Assembly (NCBI GenBank): GCA_050180895.1
Contig: JBFXDS010000003.1
Span: 186,001 to 250,000, forward strand
Direction of reading: 5' to 3'
DNA length: 64,000 nt
Source: JBGPEQ01 sp050180895
GTDB lineage: Bacteria > Pseudomonadota > Alphaproteobacteria > Dongiales > Dongiaceae
The notes below the pieces were generated by a model that ran no database searches, was not told the origin of the DNA, and worked only from the letters and a program-made list of their open reading frames with translations. The position numbers and the translations under genes are program-made. Below are positions 24,465 to 33,300 of the stretch, one piece after another (the first letter of the stretch is position 1; every line of letters begins with the position of its first letter).

Positions 24465-25163
24465 TCAATCCGGCTGCAGCAGATAGCCGCGGCCGCGGAC
24501 GGTCTGCAGGTAGCGCGGGAAGCGCGGGTCGGACTCGATCTTGCGGCGCAGGCGCGTCACCTGCACGTCGACCATGCGGCTGCCGCCGGCCGGATCGGAT
24601 TGCCGGCCGAGCTCCTCGCGCGACAGCGCCTGCCCGGGGGCGCCGGCGAGGGCGGCGAGCAGCGCGGCCTCGCCGGCGGTGAGCCGGATCTCCTGGCCGC
24701 CGCGGCGCAGCGCGCGGCGGTCGAGATCGAAGCTGAAGCCGCCGAAGCGCAGTTCGCGCCGACCCGCCGCCGGCTCCGCCGGCACGCGCCGCAGGATGGT
24801 GCGGATGCGCAGCACCAGCTCGCGCGGCTCGAACGGCTTGGCCAGATAGTCGTCGGCGCCGGTCTCGAGGCCGGCGATGCGGTCCTCCGGCTCGCCCATG
24901 GCGGTCAGCAGCAGGATCGGCACGCCGTCCTTCTGGCGCAACGCGCGCGTCAGCTCCAGGCCGTTCTCGCCGGGCATCATGATGTCGAGGACGATGAGGT
25001 CGAAGGCGAGGCCGTCGAGCCGGCGGCGGGCATCGCCGGCGTCGGCGGCGACGGTGACGCGGAAGCCCTGCTCGGAGAGATACTTGCGCAGCAGCTCGCG
25101 CAGGCGCTTGTCGTCGTCGACGACGAGGATGTGGGACGGCTCGGCGGCGGCTTCGTCGGTCAT
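24465..25163 (-). CDS. OmpR family response regulator
   Basis: 232 residues. Receiver domain (about 10-125) with HILVVDDDKRLREL, the phospho-acceptor Asp in LIVLDIMMPGENG, Thr in LLLTAMGE and Lys in YLAKPFEPREL; winged-helix trans_reg_C domain (about 140-230, VDVQVTRLRRKIESDP, TVRGRGYLLQ). Transcribed just before the EnvZ-like kinase, so the two form a cognate pair. Resembles OmpR, but targets cannot be told. Confidence 0.96.
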   Translation of the reverse strand: MTDEAAAEPSHILVVDDDKRLRELLRKYLSEQGFRVTVAADAGDARRRLDGLAFDLIVLDIMMPGENGLELTRALRQKDGVPILLLTAMGEPEDRIAGLETGADDYLAKPFEPRELVLRIRTILRRVPAEPAAGRRELRFGGFSFDLDRRALRRGGQEIRLTAGEAALLAALAGAPGQALSREELGRQSDPAGGSRMVDVQVTRLRRKIESDPRFPRYLQTVRGRGYLLQPD

Positions 25164-25259
25164 GCCGCATTATAGCGCCGTTGGGATTCCGTCACAAAGC
25201 GCCCCCCGACCGCGTCGACCCGCAGGGAGATGATACGAGGACTGCGGACTCCGCCTTGT

Positions 25260-25330
25260 CACCCCCGGCGAAAGCCGGGCCCTTACACTCTGGACTCTGG
25301 CATATGGGCCCCGGCTTTCGCCGCTATCGT
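25260..25330. repeat. GGCGAAAGCCGGG / CCCCGGCTTTCGCCG inverted repeat
   Basis: CCCCCGGCGAAAGCCGGGCC (about 25260-25281) and GGGCCCCGGCTTTCGCCGCT (about 25307-25326) face each other across about 26 bp. The right half is also found at about 2545 and a shorter form at 312-328. Part of a 640-bp gap made largely of repeats. Confidence 0.7.
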
Positions 25331-25387
25331 ATTCACACAAGTTCGCGAGTCGAATCAATTGCTTGCAGGAGACTGGGATTACCGACG

Positions 25388-25470
25388 TGCGTCCTTCGAC
25401 AAGCTCAGGATGAGGGATTTTCTTCGTGCCAGTAAGATTTTCCCTCATCCTGAGCTTGTCGAAGGACGCA
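25388..25470. repeat. Long palindromic repeat, copy 4
   Basis: Complete arms with core GATTTTCTTCGTGCCAGTAA. The right flank (to about 25500) carries the same GATGCGTGCATGC phrase as copy 2 in inverse orientation. Lies between the response regulator promoter region and the OmpA-like gene. Confidence 0.93.
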
Positions 25471-25579
25471 GGATGATTCTGCAGAGATGCGTGCATGCGA
25501 TAGCATTCGCCGGGGTGACAACACAAAGAGCGGCCCGACTCAGTGTTTCCTCTCGTGGCCTCCGTCGCACGACCGGCGT

Positions 25580-25663
25580 TGCGTCCTTCGACAGGCTCAG
25601 GATGAGGGGCAGTCTTGGTGGCACGAAGATAAGGTCCTCATCCTGAGCCTGTCGAAGGACGCA
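25580..25663. repeat. Long palindromic repeat, copy 5
   Basis: Complete arms, 110 bp from copy 4 in the same gap; the only place in the window with two copies side by side. Confidence 0.93.
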
Positions 25664-25803
25664 GGTTGTCGATCCAAGTCTCCCCACGTCTGTCTTTATG
25701 ACCTTCGTGCCTTCGTGGTGGATTTTTTGCGTCGCCGGAGCGCGATTGCGCGGCCCGCGGCGGCGGGCATAATCGCGGACTCGGTTCTCAACTGAAGGAG
25801 GGG

Positions 25804-26247
25804 ATGGCCATGAGGGTCGGATCTGTCTGGATCGCGCTGCTGGCCGCGGCGGCGGTTTCGTTCGGCGCCGGCGATGCGCAAGCCGCGGGCGAATGCAAGG
25901 CGCAGTCGCCGGGGGTGCCCGGGCCGTCCTATGTCTACTTCGCCGTCGGCAGCGCCAAGATCGACGATACCGGCAAGACCGAGATCGCCGAGGTCGCCGA
26001 TCGCGTCAAGGCCATGTACATCCGCAGCGTCTGCCTGCTCGGCAGCGCCGACAAGCAGGGCAGCGTGCAGGTGAACGCCGCCCTGTCGGTGAAGCGCGCC
26101 GAGGCGGTGGCCGCGGCGCTGGTCCGCGAGGGCGTCGCCGCCGACGTCATCACCGTGGTCGGCAAGGGCGAGACCTTCGGCGATTCGCTCGAGCTGTTCG
26201 AGGACAACCAGCAGGACCGCAGCGTGAAGATCACGCTGACGAAGTGA
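25804..26247 (+). CDS. OmpA-like domain protein, exported
   Basis: 147 residues. A Sec signal peptide (about 1-28, ending GAGDAQAAG) leads to a single OmpA-C-like peptidoglycan-associating domain (VYFAVGSAKIDDTGKTEIAEVADRV, LLGSADKQGSVQVNAALSVKRAEAV, GKGETFGDSLELFEDNQQDRSVKI). The classical NxxLSxxRAxxV pattern is present as NAALSVKRAEAV. It likely sits in the periplasm against the cell wall. Very strong ribosome binding site (AAGGAGGGG) just before the ATG at 25804. Confidence 0.92.
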   Translation: MAMRVGSVWIALLAAAAVSFGAGDAQAAGECKAQSPGVPGPSYVYFAVGSAKIDDTGKTEIAEVADRVKAMYIRSVCLLGSADKQGSVQVNAALSVKRAEAVAAALVREGVAADVITVVGKGETFGDSLELFEDNQQDRSVKITLTK

Positions 26248-26323
26248 GGGCGCGGGCGGATCGGGCGGCCGGAACGGAAAGCCGGCGGCGCGACGGGCAC
26301 GCCGCGGGATCGGGACAAGTCGA

Positions 26324-26357
26324 CCATGACCCCTCCCGCGAACGGGAGGGGTCATGG
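26324..26357. terminator. Bidirectional hairpin between convergent genes
   Basis: A perfect stem of 15 bp, CCATGACCCCTCCCG (26324-26338) with its complement at 26343-26357, and a CGAA loop. It separates the OmpA-like gene from the convergent PRC-barrel gene. There is no T-run, so termination efficiency is uncertain. Confidence 0.65.
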
Positions 26358-26397
26358 CCGCGATCAGCCCTCCTCGGCGTCGCCGCCGAGGCCGGGC

Positions 26398-26952
26398 CTA
26401 CTGACCCGTGCTGCTCTGCTGCTCGATCTGCTGCGCTTCCTTGGTCTGGAAGTCGGGCGCGACCTCGAGCTGGTCCTGGCTGTAGCTGACGGTCATGATG
26501 TCGTCCGTCGGCGAGACCTGCACCTCGTTCCATTTGAGGCCGACCGACTTGCCGCCGATGCCGAGCATGCCGCCGACCTTCAGCACGACGCCGAGGATCT
26601 TGCCGTCCTGGTCGAAGACGATGTCCTGGACCGACCCGACCGCCTCGCCTTCCATGTTGTACACGGACGTGCCGATCAGCTTGTCCGCGCGCATGTCCGT
26701 CGCATTCTCGGCGGCAATGATCGCCTCGGCGGGAGGCGGCGTCGCCGGCGCTTCGCCGGCGGCCGTATCGGCCGGCGGCTGGGCGGCGTCGCCCGCCGGA
26801 GCGCCCGGCGCCTGATCCTGCGCCATCGGCTCCGGCGGCGGCGTCTGGGTCGTGGGACTCTGCGCCGGCGCGCCGGTGGTCGAATCCTGTGCCACGGCCG
26901 GCGTCAGCATCAAGGCGGCAAGCGCCGTCGTCAGAAGCAGCCGTTGCAACAT
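26398..26952 (-). CDS. PRC-barrel domain protein, exported
   Basis: 184 residues. Signal peptide (about 1-21, LLLTTALAALMLTPAVAQ), a Pro/Ala/Gln-rich disordered linker (about 22-85), then a PRC-barrel (about 88-160, LIGTSVYNMEGEAVGSVQDIVFDQDGKILGVVLKVG). A perfect ribosome binding site (AAGGAGGTG) precedes the ATG at 26952. PRC-barrel proteins of this exported type are common in alphaproteobacteria; their function is not established. Confidence 0.9.
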   Translation of the reverse strand: MLQRLLLTTALAALMLTPAVAQDSTTGAPAQSPTTQTPPPEPMAQDQAPGAPAGDAAQPPADTAAGEAPATPPPAEAIIAAENATDMRADKLIGTSVYNMEGEAVGSVQDIVFDQDGKILGVVLKVGGMLGIGGKSVGLKWNEVQVSPTDDIMTVSYSQDQLEVAPDFQTKEAQQIEQQSSTGQ

Positions 26953-27136
26953 CTCACACCTCCTTGGATTCAATCCAGCTGGGCGGGCTGGGAGTGCCCG
27001 CAAGAGGATATGTGAGATCGGCAGCGAAGATTTCGAAGAGAACGGCAGGCGGCGCCGATGTGTTATTTCGCGACTAAAACTATCACGGCTTTGTCACAGC
27101 GCTGTCGGCCGCGAAGAACCAGAGATGAACCGCCGA

Positions 27137-28138
27137 TCAGCGCAGGAAGGTGAAGAGGCCGAAGCGCTGTCCGCGGGTGACCGGCTGCGCCTCGTGCAGC
27201 AGGTTGCAGGAGAACACGACGCCGCCGCCGGCCGGCGGCCGGTAGAAGCGGCGCCCATATTCGGGAAAGCACAGGCCGCCGCCGTCGAACGCATCGTTGA
27301 GGTTGACGCTGAGCGCGAAGCGGCGCGGGCGCGCCGGATCGCCGGCATCGTCGCGGTGCGCGCGGAAATAGCCGCCGTCGCCGGCGTCGTAGCAGCCGAT
27401 GCGCGCCACCTCGTAGGAGCGGACGCGGAACTGGAAGGCCTTGAAGACCTCGGGGACGACGCGCGCGAGCAGGCGGTCGCGGACGGCGAGGTTGGTGGGG
27501 TTGGCATCCTCGGGAATCAGGACGTCGGTGCGGCGCTTGACCGCCCCGTCGCTGCGCGCCGCGTAGTCGGCGCGTCCCGGCGTGCCGCGCGTGACCTCGT
27601 TCGCGCGCTTGTCGCCGCGCTGCCAGAACGCGATGAGCCGGCGGCACAGCTCCGGCTCGAGGATGCCGGGAATCGACAGCACGGGGGCGTGGGCCCGCGC
27701 CTCGGCCGCCGGATCCGCCGCGTCGAGCCGGCGGCAGAGCGCCAGCGCCGCGGCCGGCGCGCCGGCGCCGGCGAACAGGCCGGCGACCCGCTGGTTGCGG
27801 TCGAGCACGGCGACCTCGGCCGCGCCGAAGCGGGCGAGCACCTCGCCGCGCGGGTCGGCGAGGATCGCGAACGGCAGCGCATGGGCCTCGACCAGCGCAC
27901 GATTGTCGGCGGCGTCGTTGCGCGAGACGGCGAGGAGGCGCGCATCGGCGGCCGCCAGGTCCGCCTGCATGTCGCGCAAGGACTGGAGGGCATCGGTTGC
28001 GGCGCCGCGGCAGAGCAGCACAACCACCGGCCGGCCGGCGACCTGCTGATGATGGAACGCCATGGCCTCGCCGCGGTGGTCCTGCAGGACCGTCGTCGGC
28101 GCGAAGTCGCCGAGGCGAAGGGGAGACGGTTGGTTCAT
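27137..28138 (-). CDS. Pseudo-peroxiredoxin fused to a 2OG-Fe(II) oxygenase
   Basis: 333 residues. Residues 1-140 look like an AhpC/TSA thioredoxin fold (LRLGDFAPTTVLQDHRGEAM, VVVLLCRGAATDALQSLRD, FAILADPRGEVLARFG), but the peroxidatic Cys position is Ala50. Residues about 165-333 form a prolyl-4-hydroxylase-like 2OG oxygenase with the iron ligands His261, Asp263 (RAHRDD) and His315 (LLHEAQPV) and the 2OG-binding Arg325. Such fusions likely hydroxylate a protein or small molecule; substrate unknown. It begins 4 bp after the upstream marR gene, so both are one operon. Confidence 0.88.
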   Translation of the reverse strand: MNQPSPLRLGDFAPTTVLQDHRGEAMAFHHQQVAGRPVVVLLCRGAATDALQSLRDMQADLAAADARLLAVSRNDAADNRALVEAHALPFAILADPRGEVLARFGAAEVAVLDRNQRVAGLFAGAGAPAAALALCRRLDAADPAAEARAHAPVLSIPGILEPELCRRLIAFWQRGDKRANEVTRGTPGRADYAARSDGAVKRRTDVLIPEDANPTNLAVRDRLLARVVPEVFKAFQFRVRSYEVARIGCYDAGDGGYFRAHRDDAGDPARPRRFALSVNLNDAFDGGGLCFPEYGRRFYRPPAGGGVVFSCNLLHEAQPVTRGQRFGLFTFLR

Positions 28139-28142
28139 CTTG

Positions 28143-28643
28143 CTATCGCCGCGGGCCGGCCGTCGGCCGCAGGAATTTGTTCCGGTCGTGGTCGCCGACG
28201 AGGCCGAGCAGGACCTTGCGGAAGCCGTCCACCGCCTCGGCGCCGGCGCCGCGGTAGGCGCGGGCGACGAGGGCGCGCTGCCCCTCGGTCAGGCGGCGCT
28301 CCAGCTCGGCGCCCTGCGGCGTCAGTTCGAGCAGCCGCTGGCGGCGGTCGCTGGGGCCCGGCCGCTGCGTGATGAATCCCTGGCGCACGAGCTGGGCGAG
28401 GACACGCGACAGGCTCTGCTTGGTGATCTTGAGGATGCCCAGCAGCGCCGAGACCGGCATGCCCGGATTGCGGCCGACGAAATAGATGACGCGGTGATGG
28501 GCGCGGCCGAAGCCGTACTGCGCCAGCATGGCATCGGCCTCGGCGGTGAAGTCGCGGTAGGCGTAGAACAGCATCTCGATGCCCTGGCGCAGATCCTCCT
28601 CGCGCAGGAACAGCGGGTTGGCCGGGGATTTTATGTCAGCCAT
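28143..28643 (-). CDS. MarR family transcriptional regulator
   Basis: 166 residues. Winged helix of the MarR type: YGFGRAHHRVIYFVGRNPGMPVSALLGILKITKQSLSRVLAQLVRQGFI, then the wing PGPSDRRQRLLELTPQG. It is the first gene of a two-gene operon with the 2OG oxygenase. A dyad overlaps its own start codon, implying tight autorepression. Divergent from the branched-chain aminotransferase gene, with 99 bp between starts, which it might also control. Confidence 0.93.
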   Translation of the reverse strand: MADIKSPANPLFLREEDLRQGIEMLFYAYRDFTAEADAMLAQYGFGRAHHRVIYFVGRNPGMPVSALLGILKITKQSLSRVLAQLVRQGFITQRPGPSDRRQRLLELTPQGAELERRLTEGQRALVARAYRGAGAEAVDGFRKVLLGLVGDHDRNKFLRPTAGPRR

Positions 28644-28652
28644 GTTGACATA
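28632..28652. promoter_or_regulatory. MarR-type operator overlapping the marR start codon
   Basis: TATGTCA (28632-28638) and TGACATA (28646-28652) form an inverted repeat with a 7-bp spacer that contains the marR start codon (28641-28643). This spacing is normal for a MarR dimer site, so the protein probably binds its own initiation region. Confidence 0.65.
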
Positions 28653-28742
28653 TTCTGCCGATTCGGATAGCGGTGGCAAGACAGATCGACAGACCTTCAC
28701 CGACCCACTCCCGCGCGGGAGACTCCGCAAGCGAGGCTCGCC

Positions 28743-29618
28743 ATGAGCGTATTGCCCTTCGACGATCGCGACGGCGTCATCTGGTTCGACGGCAAGCTGG
28801 CGCCGTGGCGCGAGGCCAAGGTCCACGTGCTCACCCACGGCCTGCACTATGCGTCCTGCGTCTTCGAGGGCGAACGCGCCTATAACGGCCGCATCTTCAA
28901 GTCGACCGAACACAGCGAGCGGCTGCACAGATCGGCCGACATCCTCGGGTTCAAGATTCCCTGGAGCGTCGCCGAAATCGACGCGGCGAAGACGCTGGCC
29001 ATGGAGACCAACAAGTTCCGGGATTGCTACGTCCGGCCGGTGGCGTGGCGCGGCAGCGAGATGATGGGCGTCTCGGCGCAGAAGAACACCATCCACCTGG
29101 CGATCGCCACCTGGGAATGGCCGGCCTATTTCGCGCCGGAGACCAAGACCAAGGGCATCCGCATGACCTTCTCGAAATGGAAGCGGCCGTCGCCGGAGAC
29201 GGCGCCGACGGCGAGCAAGGCGGCGGGGCTCTACATGATCTGCACGCTGTCCAAGCACGCGGCGGAAAACGACGGCTACGCCGACGCGCTGATGCTGGAC
29301 TGGCGCGGCCAGATCGCCGAGGCGACGGGCGCCAACATCTTCCTGGCGCAAGGCGGCAAGCTGCACACGCCGAAGCCGGACTGCTTCCTCGACGGCATCA
29401 CCCGGCGCACCGCCATCGCGCTGGCGCGCAAGCGCGGGATCGAGGTGATCGAGCGCGCGATCTTCCCGGACGAGCTGGCGAAGACCGACGAGGTCTTCAT
29501 CACGGGCACCGCCGCCGAGGTGACGCCGGTCGGCGAGATCGGGCCGCACAACTTCCAGGTCGGGCCGATCACCCGCCACCTGATGGCCGACTACGAGGCG
29601 CTGGTGCGGGCGGGGTGA
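28743..29618 (+). CDS. ilvE: Branched-chain amino acid aminotransferase
   Basis: 291 residues, fold-type IV PLP aminotransferase. Hallmarks: HVLTHGLHYASCVFEGERAY, YVRPVAWRG, the PLP lysine in PTASKAAGLYM, EATGANIFLAQ and EVFITGTAAEVTPVGEI. It transfers the amino group between glutamate and the 2-oxo acids of Leu, Ile and Val. Length is slightly short of E. coli IlvE (309) but standard for alphaproteobacteria. Followed by a palindromic repeat that may act as a 3' stabiliser or terminator. Confidence 0.95.
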   Translation: MSVLPFDDRDGVIWFDGKLAPWREAKVHVLTHGLHYASCVFEGERAYNGRIFKSTEHSERLHRSADILGFKIPWSVAEIDAAKTLAMETNKFRDCYVRPVAWRGSEMMGVSAQKNTIHLAIATWEWPAYFAPETKTKGIRMTFSKWKRPSPETAPTASKAAGLYMICTLSKHAAENDGYADALMLDWRGQIAEATGANIFLAQGGKLHTPKPDCFLDGITRRTAIALARKRGIEVIERAIFPDELAKTDEVFITGTAAEVTPVGEIGPHNFQVGPITRHLMADYEALVRAG

Positions 29619-29658
29619 AGGGGCGCCATTACCGCGCGGGTGGTTTGCATGTCCGCCC

Positions 29659-29741
29659 TGCGTCCTTCGACAGGCTCAGGATGAGGGAAAATCTTCATGG
29701 CACGAAGAAAACCCCTCATCCTGAGCCTGTCGAAGGACGCA
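29659..29741. repeat. Long palindromic repeat, copy 6
   Basis: Complete arms, 40 bp after ilvE and just before the convergent amidase stop. A typical position for this family in the window. Confidence 0.93.
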
Positions 29742-29784
29742 GGATCGTGATCCCAACCTTCAAAACGCCATCGCGTCTACGCCG

Positions 29785-31215
29785 TCAGAGTTTCGGCCGC
29801 AGGGCGGCGGTCCGGTACCAGGGGCGCTCGCGCTCGTAGGCGGCGGCGGCGCGGAAGACGCTGACGTCGTCGTAGGTGCGGCCGACGACGGAGAGGCCGG
29901 TCGGCACGCCGTTCGCGGCCAGGCCCGAGGGCATGCTGACGACCGGGCAGCGGCTCATGATGTTGAAGCATATCGTCATCAGCCAGTTCTCGATCCTGCC
30001 CTGCGGCTTGCCGTTGATGCGGAGCTGCCGCTTCACGTAGGACTCGCCGGCCTTGGTGGCCGGCAGCGGCAGCGTCGGGCACAGCAGGATGCGGTAGGTC
30101 CGGAACAGCGCCCCCAGCGATTTGTACATCGCGGTCTCGATCTCCAGTCCCCTGAGATAGTCCTCCTTGCGCGTCGACTTCGACCAGTCGGCGAAATCCA
30201 GCGCGTAGTCGGTCATGATCTTGCGGTGCTTCTTCGCGTAGCGCGCGACCTGCGGCGCGAAGATCGTGCCGAAGTGGGCCGCGGCCGCGGCGACCACGTC
30301 GTCGCGCCTCCAGCCGAGATCGACCTCCTCGACCGTGGCGCCGGCGCTGCAGAACAGCTCGGCCGCGGCCGCGGTGTTCTTCGTCACGTCCGGGTCGATG
30401 TCGTACTGCGCCGGATTGAGGCAGAGCGCGATGCGCCAGCCCTTGATGTCGCCGAGCGCGGCCGGGATGCGCAGCTTCGGGCGCAGCGAGACGATGTCCT
30501 CGGGATGCGGGCCGGACATGACGTTCTGCAGCAGCGCGCAGTCGGCGACGGTGCGGGCCATCGGGCCGATGTGGCAATACTGGTCGAGGTTGAAGGGCGG
30601 GCTGTCGGGGTTGCGCCCGAACGGCGGCTTGAAGCCGACGACGCCGCACATGGAGGCGGGGATGCGGATCGAGCCGCCGATGTCGGAGCCGCTGGCGAGG
30701 GGCGTGATGCCGGCGGCCAGGCCGGCGCCGGAGCCGCCGGACGAGCCGCCGCAGGAATATTGCAGGTTCCACGGGGTGCGCGTGACGCCCCACAGGCGCG
30801 AGTGCGTCCAGGGGGCGCAGGAGAACTCGGGCGTCGCCGAGCGCGCATGCATGATGGCGCCCGCCCTCAGGACGCGGCCGATCGACGGGTTCGTTTCGTC
30901 GGCGACGAAATCCTTGTAGATGAGCGAGCCGAAGGTGACGCGCTCGCCCTTGACATAGGCTTCGTCCTTGACGGCGACCGGCAGGCCGTCGAGCGGGCGC
31001 AGGCGGCCGTCGGTCCGCATGTATCTGGCTTCGGCCTGCTTCGCCTGCTGGAGCGCGCGGTCATAGTGCTTGATCGGGAACGCGTTGATCTTCGGATCGA
31101 CCTTGTCGGAGCGCGCGATGACGGCCTGCATCAACTCGACCGGCGAAAGCTTGCGCGCCCTGAAGCGGCCGAGCGCCTCGGTGGCGCTCAGGTAGCAGAG
31201 TTCTTCGTCCGACAT
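29785..31215 (-). CDS. Amidase (amidase signature family)
   Basis: 476 residues. The Ser-cisSer-Lys triad regions are visible: Lys in LDGLPVAVKDE, the Gly/Ser-rich stretch CGGSSGGSGAGLAAG with the cis-Ser, and SGSDIGGSIRIPAS with the nucleophile region; CGVVGFKPPFGRNP follows. It hydrolyses an amide or ester; GatA is unlikely because gatB/gatC are absent and the sequence resembles the stand-alone amidases. The start at 31215 (MSDEELCYLSATE) is preferred over upstream in-frame codons. Divergent from an SDR gene. Confidence 0.94.
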   Translation of the reverse strand: MSDEELCYLSATEALGRFRARKLSPVELMQAVIARSDKVDPKINAFPIKHYDRALQQAKQAEARYMRTDGRLRPLDGLPVAVKDEAYVKGERVTFGSLIYKDFVADETNPSIGRVLRAGAIMHARSATPEFSCAPWTHSRLWGVTRTPWNLQYSCGGSSGGSGAGLAAGITPLASGSDIGGSIRIPASMCGVVGFKPPFGRNPDSPPFNLDQYCHIGPMARTVADCALLQNVMSGPHPEDIVSLRPKLRIPAALGDIKGWRIALCLNPAQYDIDPDVTKNTAAAAELFCSAGATVEEVDLGWRRDDVVAAAAAHFGTIFAPQVARYAKKHRKIMTDYALDFADWSKSTRKEDYLRGLEIETAMYKSLGALFRTYRILLCPTLPLPATKAGESYVKRQLRINGKPQGRIENWLMTICFNIMSRCPVVSMPSGLAANGVPTGLSVVGRTYDDVSVFRAAAAYERERPWYRTAALRPKL

Positions 31216-31412
31216 GGTTCCCCCTGTGTTGCGGAAACACCGCGCCGCCGCGATCTCCGCCGCAGAGCGATCCGGAGCGGAGCTTAGCGCAGGGGCGCGG
31301 AGAGCACAAAATCCGCAAGGCCGCGCGACCGCACCGTCGCGGCCCGAGCCTTGCAATGCCGGTCCCGGACGACCAGATCGCTCGCAAGCCGCAGTCCTCG
31401 GGAGGTCGACTC

Positions 31413-32282
31413 ATGGACGTTGCCCGCAAGACGATCCTCGTTACCGGCTCCACCGACGGAGTCGGCAAGCTGGTGGCGCGGCGACTGGCCGCGGCCGGGG
31501 CGCGCCTGCTGCTGCACGGCCGAAACCGGGAGAAGGGCGACGCCGTGCTGCGGGAGATCCGTGCGGCGGCCGGCGACCGGGTCGAGCTCCATGTGGCGGA
31601 CCTGGCATCGCTGCAGGACGTGCGCCGCCTGGGCGCAACGGTCGCGGCAGCGCACGACCGTCTCGACATCCTGATCAACAATGCCGGCATCGGCTTCGGG
31701 CCGCGCGAGGCGATGCGCCGCGAGGTCAGCCGCGACGGCCACGAGCTGCGGTTCGCCGTCAACTATCTCTCGGGTTTCCTGCTGACGCACCTGCTGCTGC
31801 CGACGCTCGAACGAAGCGCGCCGGCGCGGATCGTCAATGTGGCGTCGGCCGGGCAGTACCCGATCGACTTCGACGACGTGATGCTGGCGCGCAGCTACGA
31901 GGGCATGCGCGCCTATCGGCAGAGCAAGCTGGCGCAGATCATGTTCACCTTCGACCTGGCCGAGCGGCTCGCGGGCGTCGGCGTCACGGTCAACTGCCTG
32001 CATCCCGCCACCTTCATGGACACGAACATGGTGCGCGAGAGCGGCTATGCGCCGATGAGCAGCGTCGAGCAGGGGGCGGAGGCCATCCTCCATCTCGCCA
32101 CGTCTCCCGATCTCGACGGGCGGACGGGGCTCTATTTCGACGGCCAGCGGCCGGCCCGCGCCAACGCCCAGGCTTACGATCCCGCCGCCCGCCGCCGGCT
32201 CCGCGAGTTGAGCCGGCGGCTGACGGGCATCGTGTCGGGATCGCAGTCGGTGGCATCGGCCAGCCCGCCGCGAGGGGTATGA
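31413..32282 (+). CDS. SDR family oxidoreductase (retinol dehydrogenase-like)
   Basis: 289 residues. TGSTDGVGKLVARRL cofactor motif, NNAGIGFG, Ser in NVASAGQYP and Tyr-x3-Lys in MRAYRQSKLAQIMFTFDLAERL, the pattern of RDH11-14/WWOX-type SDRs. GGGAGG precedes the ATG at 31413. Substrate unknown; likely a lipophilic alcohol or ketone. Divergent from the amidase and convergent with moaE, 3 bp away. Confidence 0.93.
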   Translation: MDVARKTILVTGSTDGVGKLVARRLAAAGARLLLHGRNREKGDAVLREIRAAAGDRVELHVADLASLQDVRRLGATVAAAHDRLDILINNAGIGFGPREAMRREVSRDGHELRFAVNYLSGFLLTHLLLPTLERSAPARIVNVASAGQYPIDFDDVMLARSYEGMRAYRQSKLAQIMFTFDLAERLAGVGVTVNCLHPATFMDTNMVRESGYAPMSSVEQGAEAILHLATSPDLDGRTGLYFDGQRPARANAQAYDPAARRRLRELSRRLTGIVSGSQSVASASPPRGV

Positions 32283-32285
32283 GAG

Positions 32286-32753
32286 CTATTCCGCCGCGTC
32301 GGGCTTCGTCGACCAGCGGCCGGCGGCCGTGTCGTCGCTGTCGCGCGCTTCGACCCATTGCGGGCCGCCCGCCGTTTCCTCGAGCTTCCAGAATGGCGCC
32401 TTGGTCTTGAGCCAGTCGATGAGGAAGGCACAGGACTCGAGCGCCGCCTGACGGTGGGCGGAGGCGGTGGCGACGAAGACGATGCGGTCGCCCGGCTCCA
32501 GCCGGCCGTAGCGATGGATGATCAGGCTGGCCTGCAGCGGCCAGCGATGCCGCGCTTCGGCCTCGATCTCCGCGAGCTTCTTCTCGGTCATGCCCGGATA
32601 GTGCTCGAGGGTCATGGCGCCCACGGCCGCGCCGCCGGCAAGGTCGCGGACCAAGCCGATGAAGGTGGCGATGCCGCCGACATCCTTGCGGCCGTCGGTC
32701 AGGCGCGACAGCTCGGCGCCGACGTCGAAATCTTCGCGCTGGACCTTGATCAT
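32286..32753 (-). CDS. moaE: Molybdopterin synthase catalytic subunit
   Basis: 155 residues, standard length. MoaE converts cyclic pyranopterin monophosphate to molybdopterin with sulfur from MoaD thiocarboxylate. Visible motifs: GGIATFIGLVRDLAGG, MTLEHYPGMTEKKL, IIHRYGRLEPGDRIVFVATASAHRQAA and DWLKTKAPFWKLE (the catalytic Lys region). Downstream of moaD with a 100-bp gap containing a small tandem duplication. Confidence 0.97.
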   Translation of the reverse strand: MIKVQREDFDVGAELSRLTDGRKDVGGIATFIGLVRDLAGGAAVGAMTLEHYPGMTEKKLAEIEAEARHRWPLQASLIIHRYGRLEPGDRIVFVATASAHRQAALESCAFLIDWLKTKAPFWKLEETAGGPQWVEARDSDDTAAGRWSTKPDAAE

Positions 32754-32761
32754 GATCGGGA

Positions 32762-32789
32762 CATCAGCAGTCAGCCATCAGCAGTCAGC
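32762..32789. repeat. Tandem 14-bp duplication CATCAGCAGTCAGC
   Basis: Two exact head-to-tail copies, 32762-32775 and 32776-32789, between moaD and moaE. Probably a slippage product. Confidence 0.85.
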
Positions 32790-32853
32790 ATAGCAAATGG
32801 GGTGTTGGCGATGAACAGCCGAGTCCGGGCGGACTGCTGTCTGCCGATAGCCT

Positions 32854-33105
32854 TCACCCGCCGGTCACCGGCGGGAAGAGCGCCACTTCGTCGCCGGCCT
32901 TCACCGGATGGTCCATGCCGGCATATTCCTGGTTGACGGCGACGCGGACGATCGAGCGGTTGGCCAGCGCCGCGGCATGCTTGGGGCCGCGGGCCGCCAG
33001 CCAGTCGAGCAGAGCGCCGACGGTGGCCACCTCGGCCGGCGGGGTCACCGCCTCCTCCCCGATCCCGACCTTGCTCTTGAGCCACGCGAAATAGAGGACT
33101 TTCAT
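32854..33105 (-). CDS. moaD: Molybdopterin synthase sulfur carrier subunit
   Basis: 83 residues with a ubiquitin-like beta-grasp fold and the essential C-terminal Gly-Gly (ALFPPVTGG), which is adenylated and thiocarboxylated before donating sulfur to MoaE's substrate. The ATG at 33105 (MKVLYFAWLKSKVGIGEE) is the normal family start and follows GGTGG; longer in-frame extensions are unlikely. Upstream of moaE and downstream of moeA in the same direction. Confidence 0.96.
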   Translation of the reverse strand: MKVLYFAWLKSKVGIGEEAVTPPAEVATVGALLDWLAARGPKHAAALANRSIVRVAVNQEYAGMDHPVKAGDEVALFPPVTGG

Positions 33106-33300
33106 GCGGCCACCGAAATGGCTGGAGTCAACAAGCCGAACAGCTTGACCTTTAGCGCGTGCCCGCCCATGATTCAATTATCAGCAGCAAGAAGGGAGGC
33201 AGGTACGACGCATGATCCCATCTGTTGCAACGCTGGCCAGGAGGGTGCCTTAACAGCATGACTCCGCCGGGCCAGCATCCGACATCGCAGTTGCCAATTC

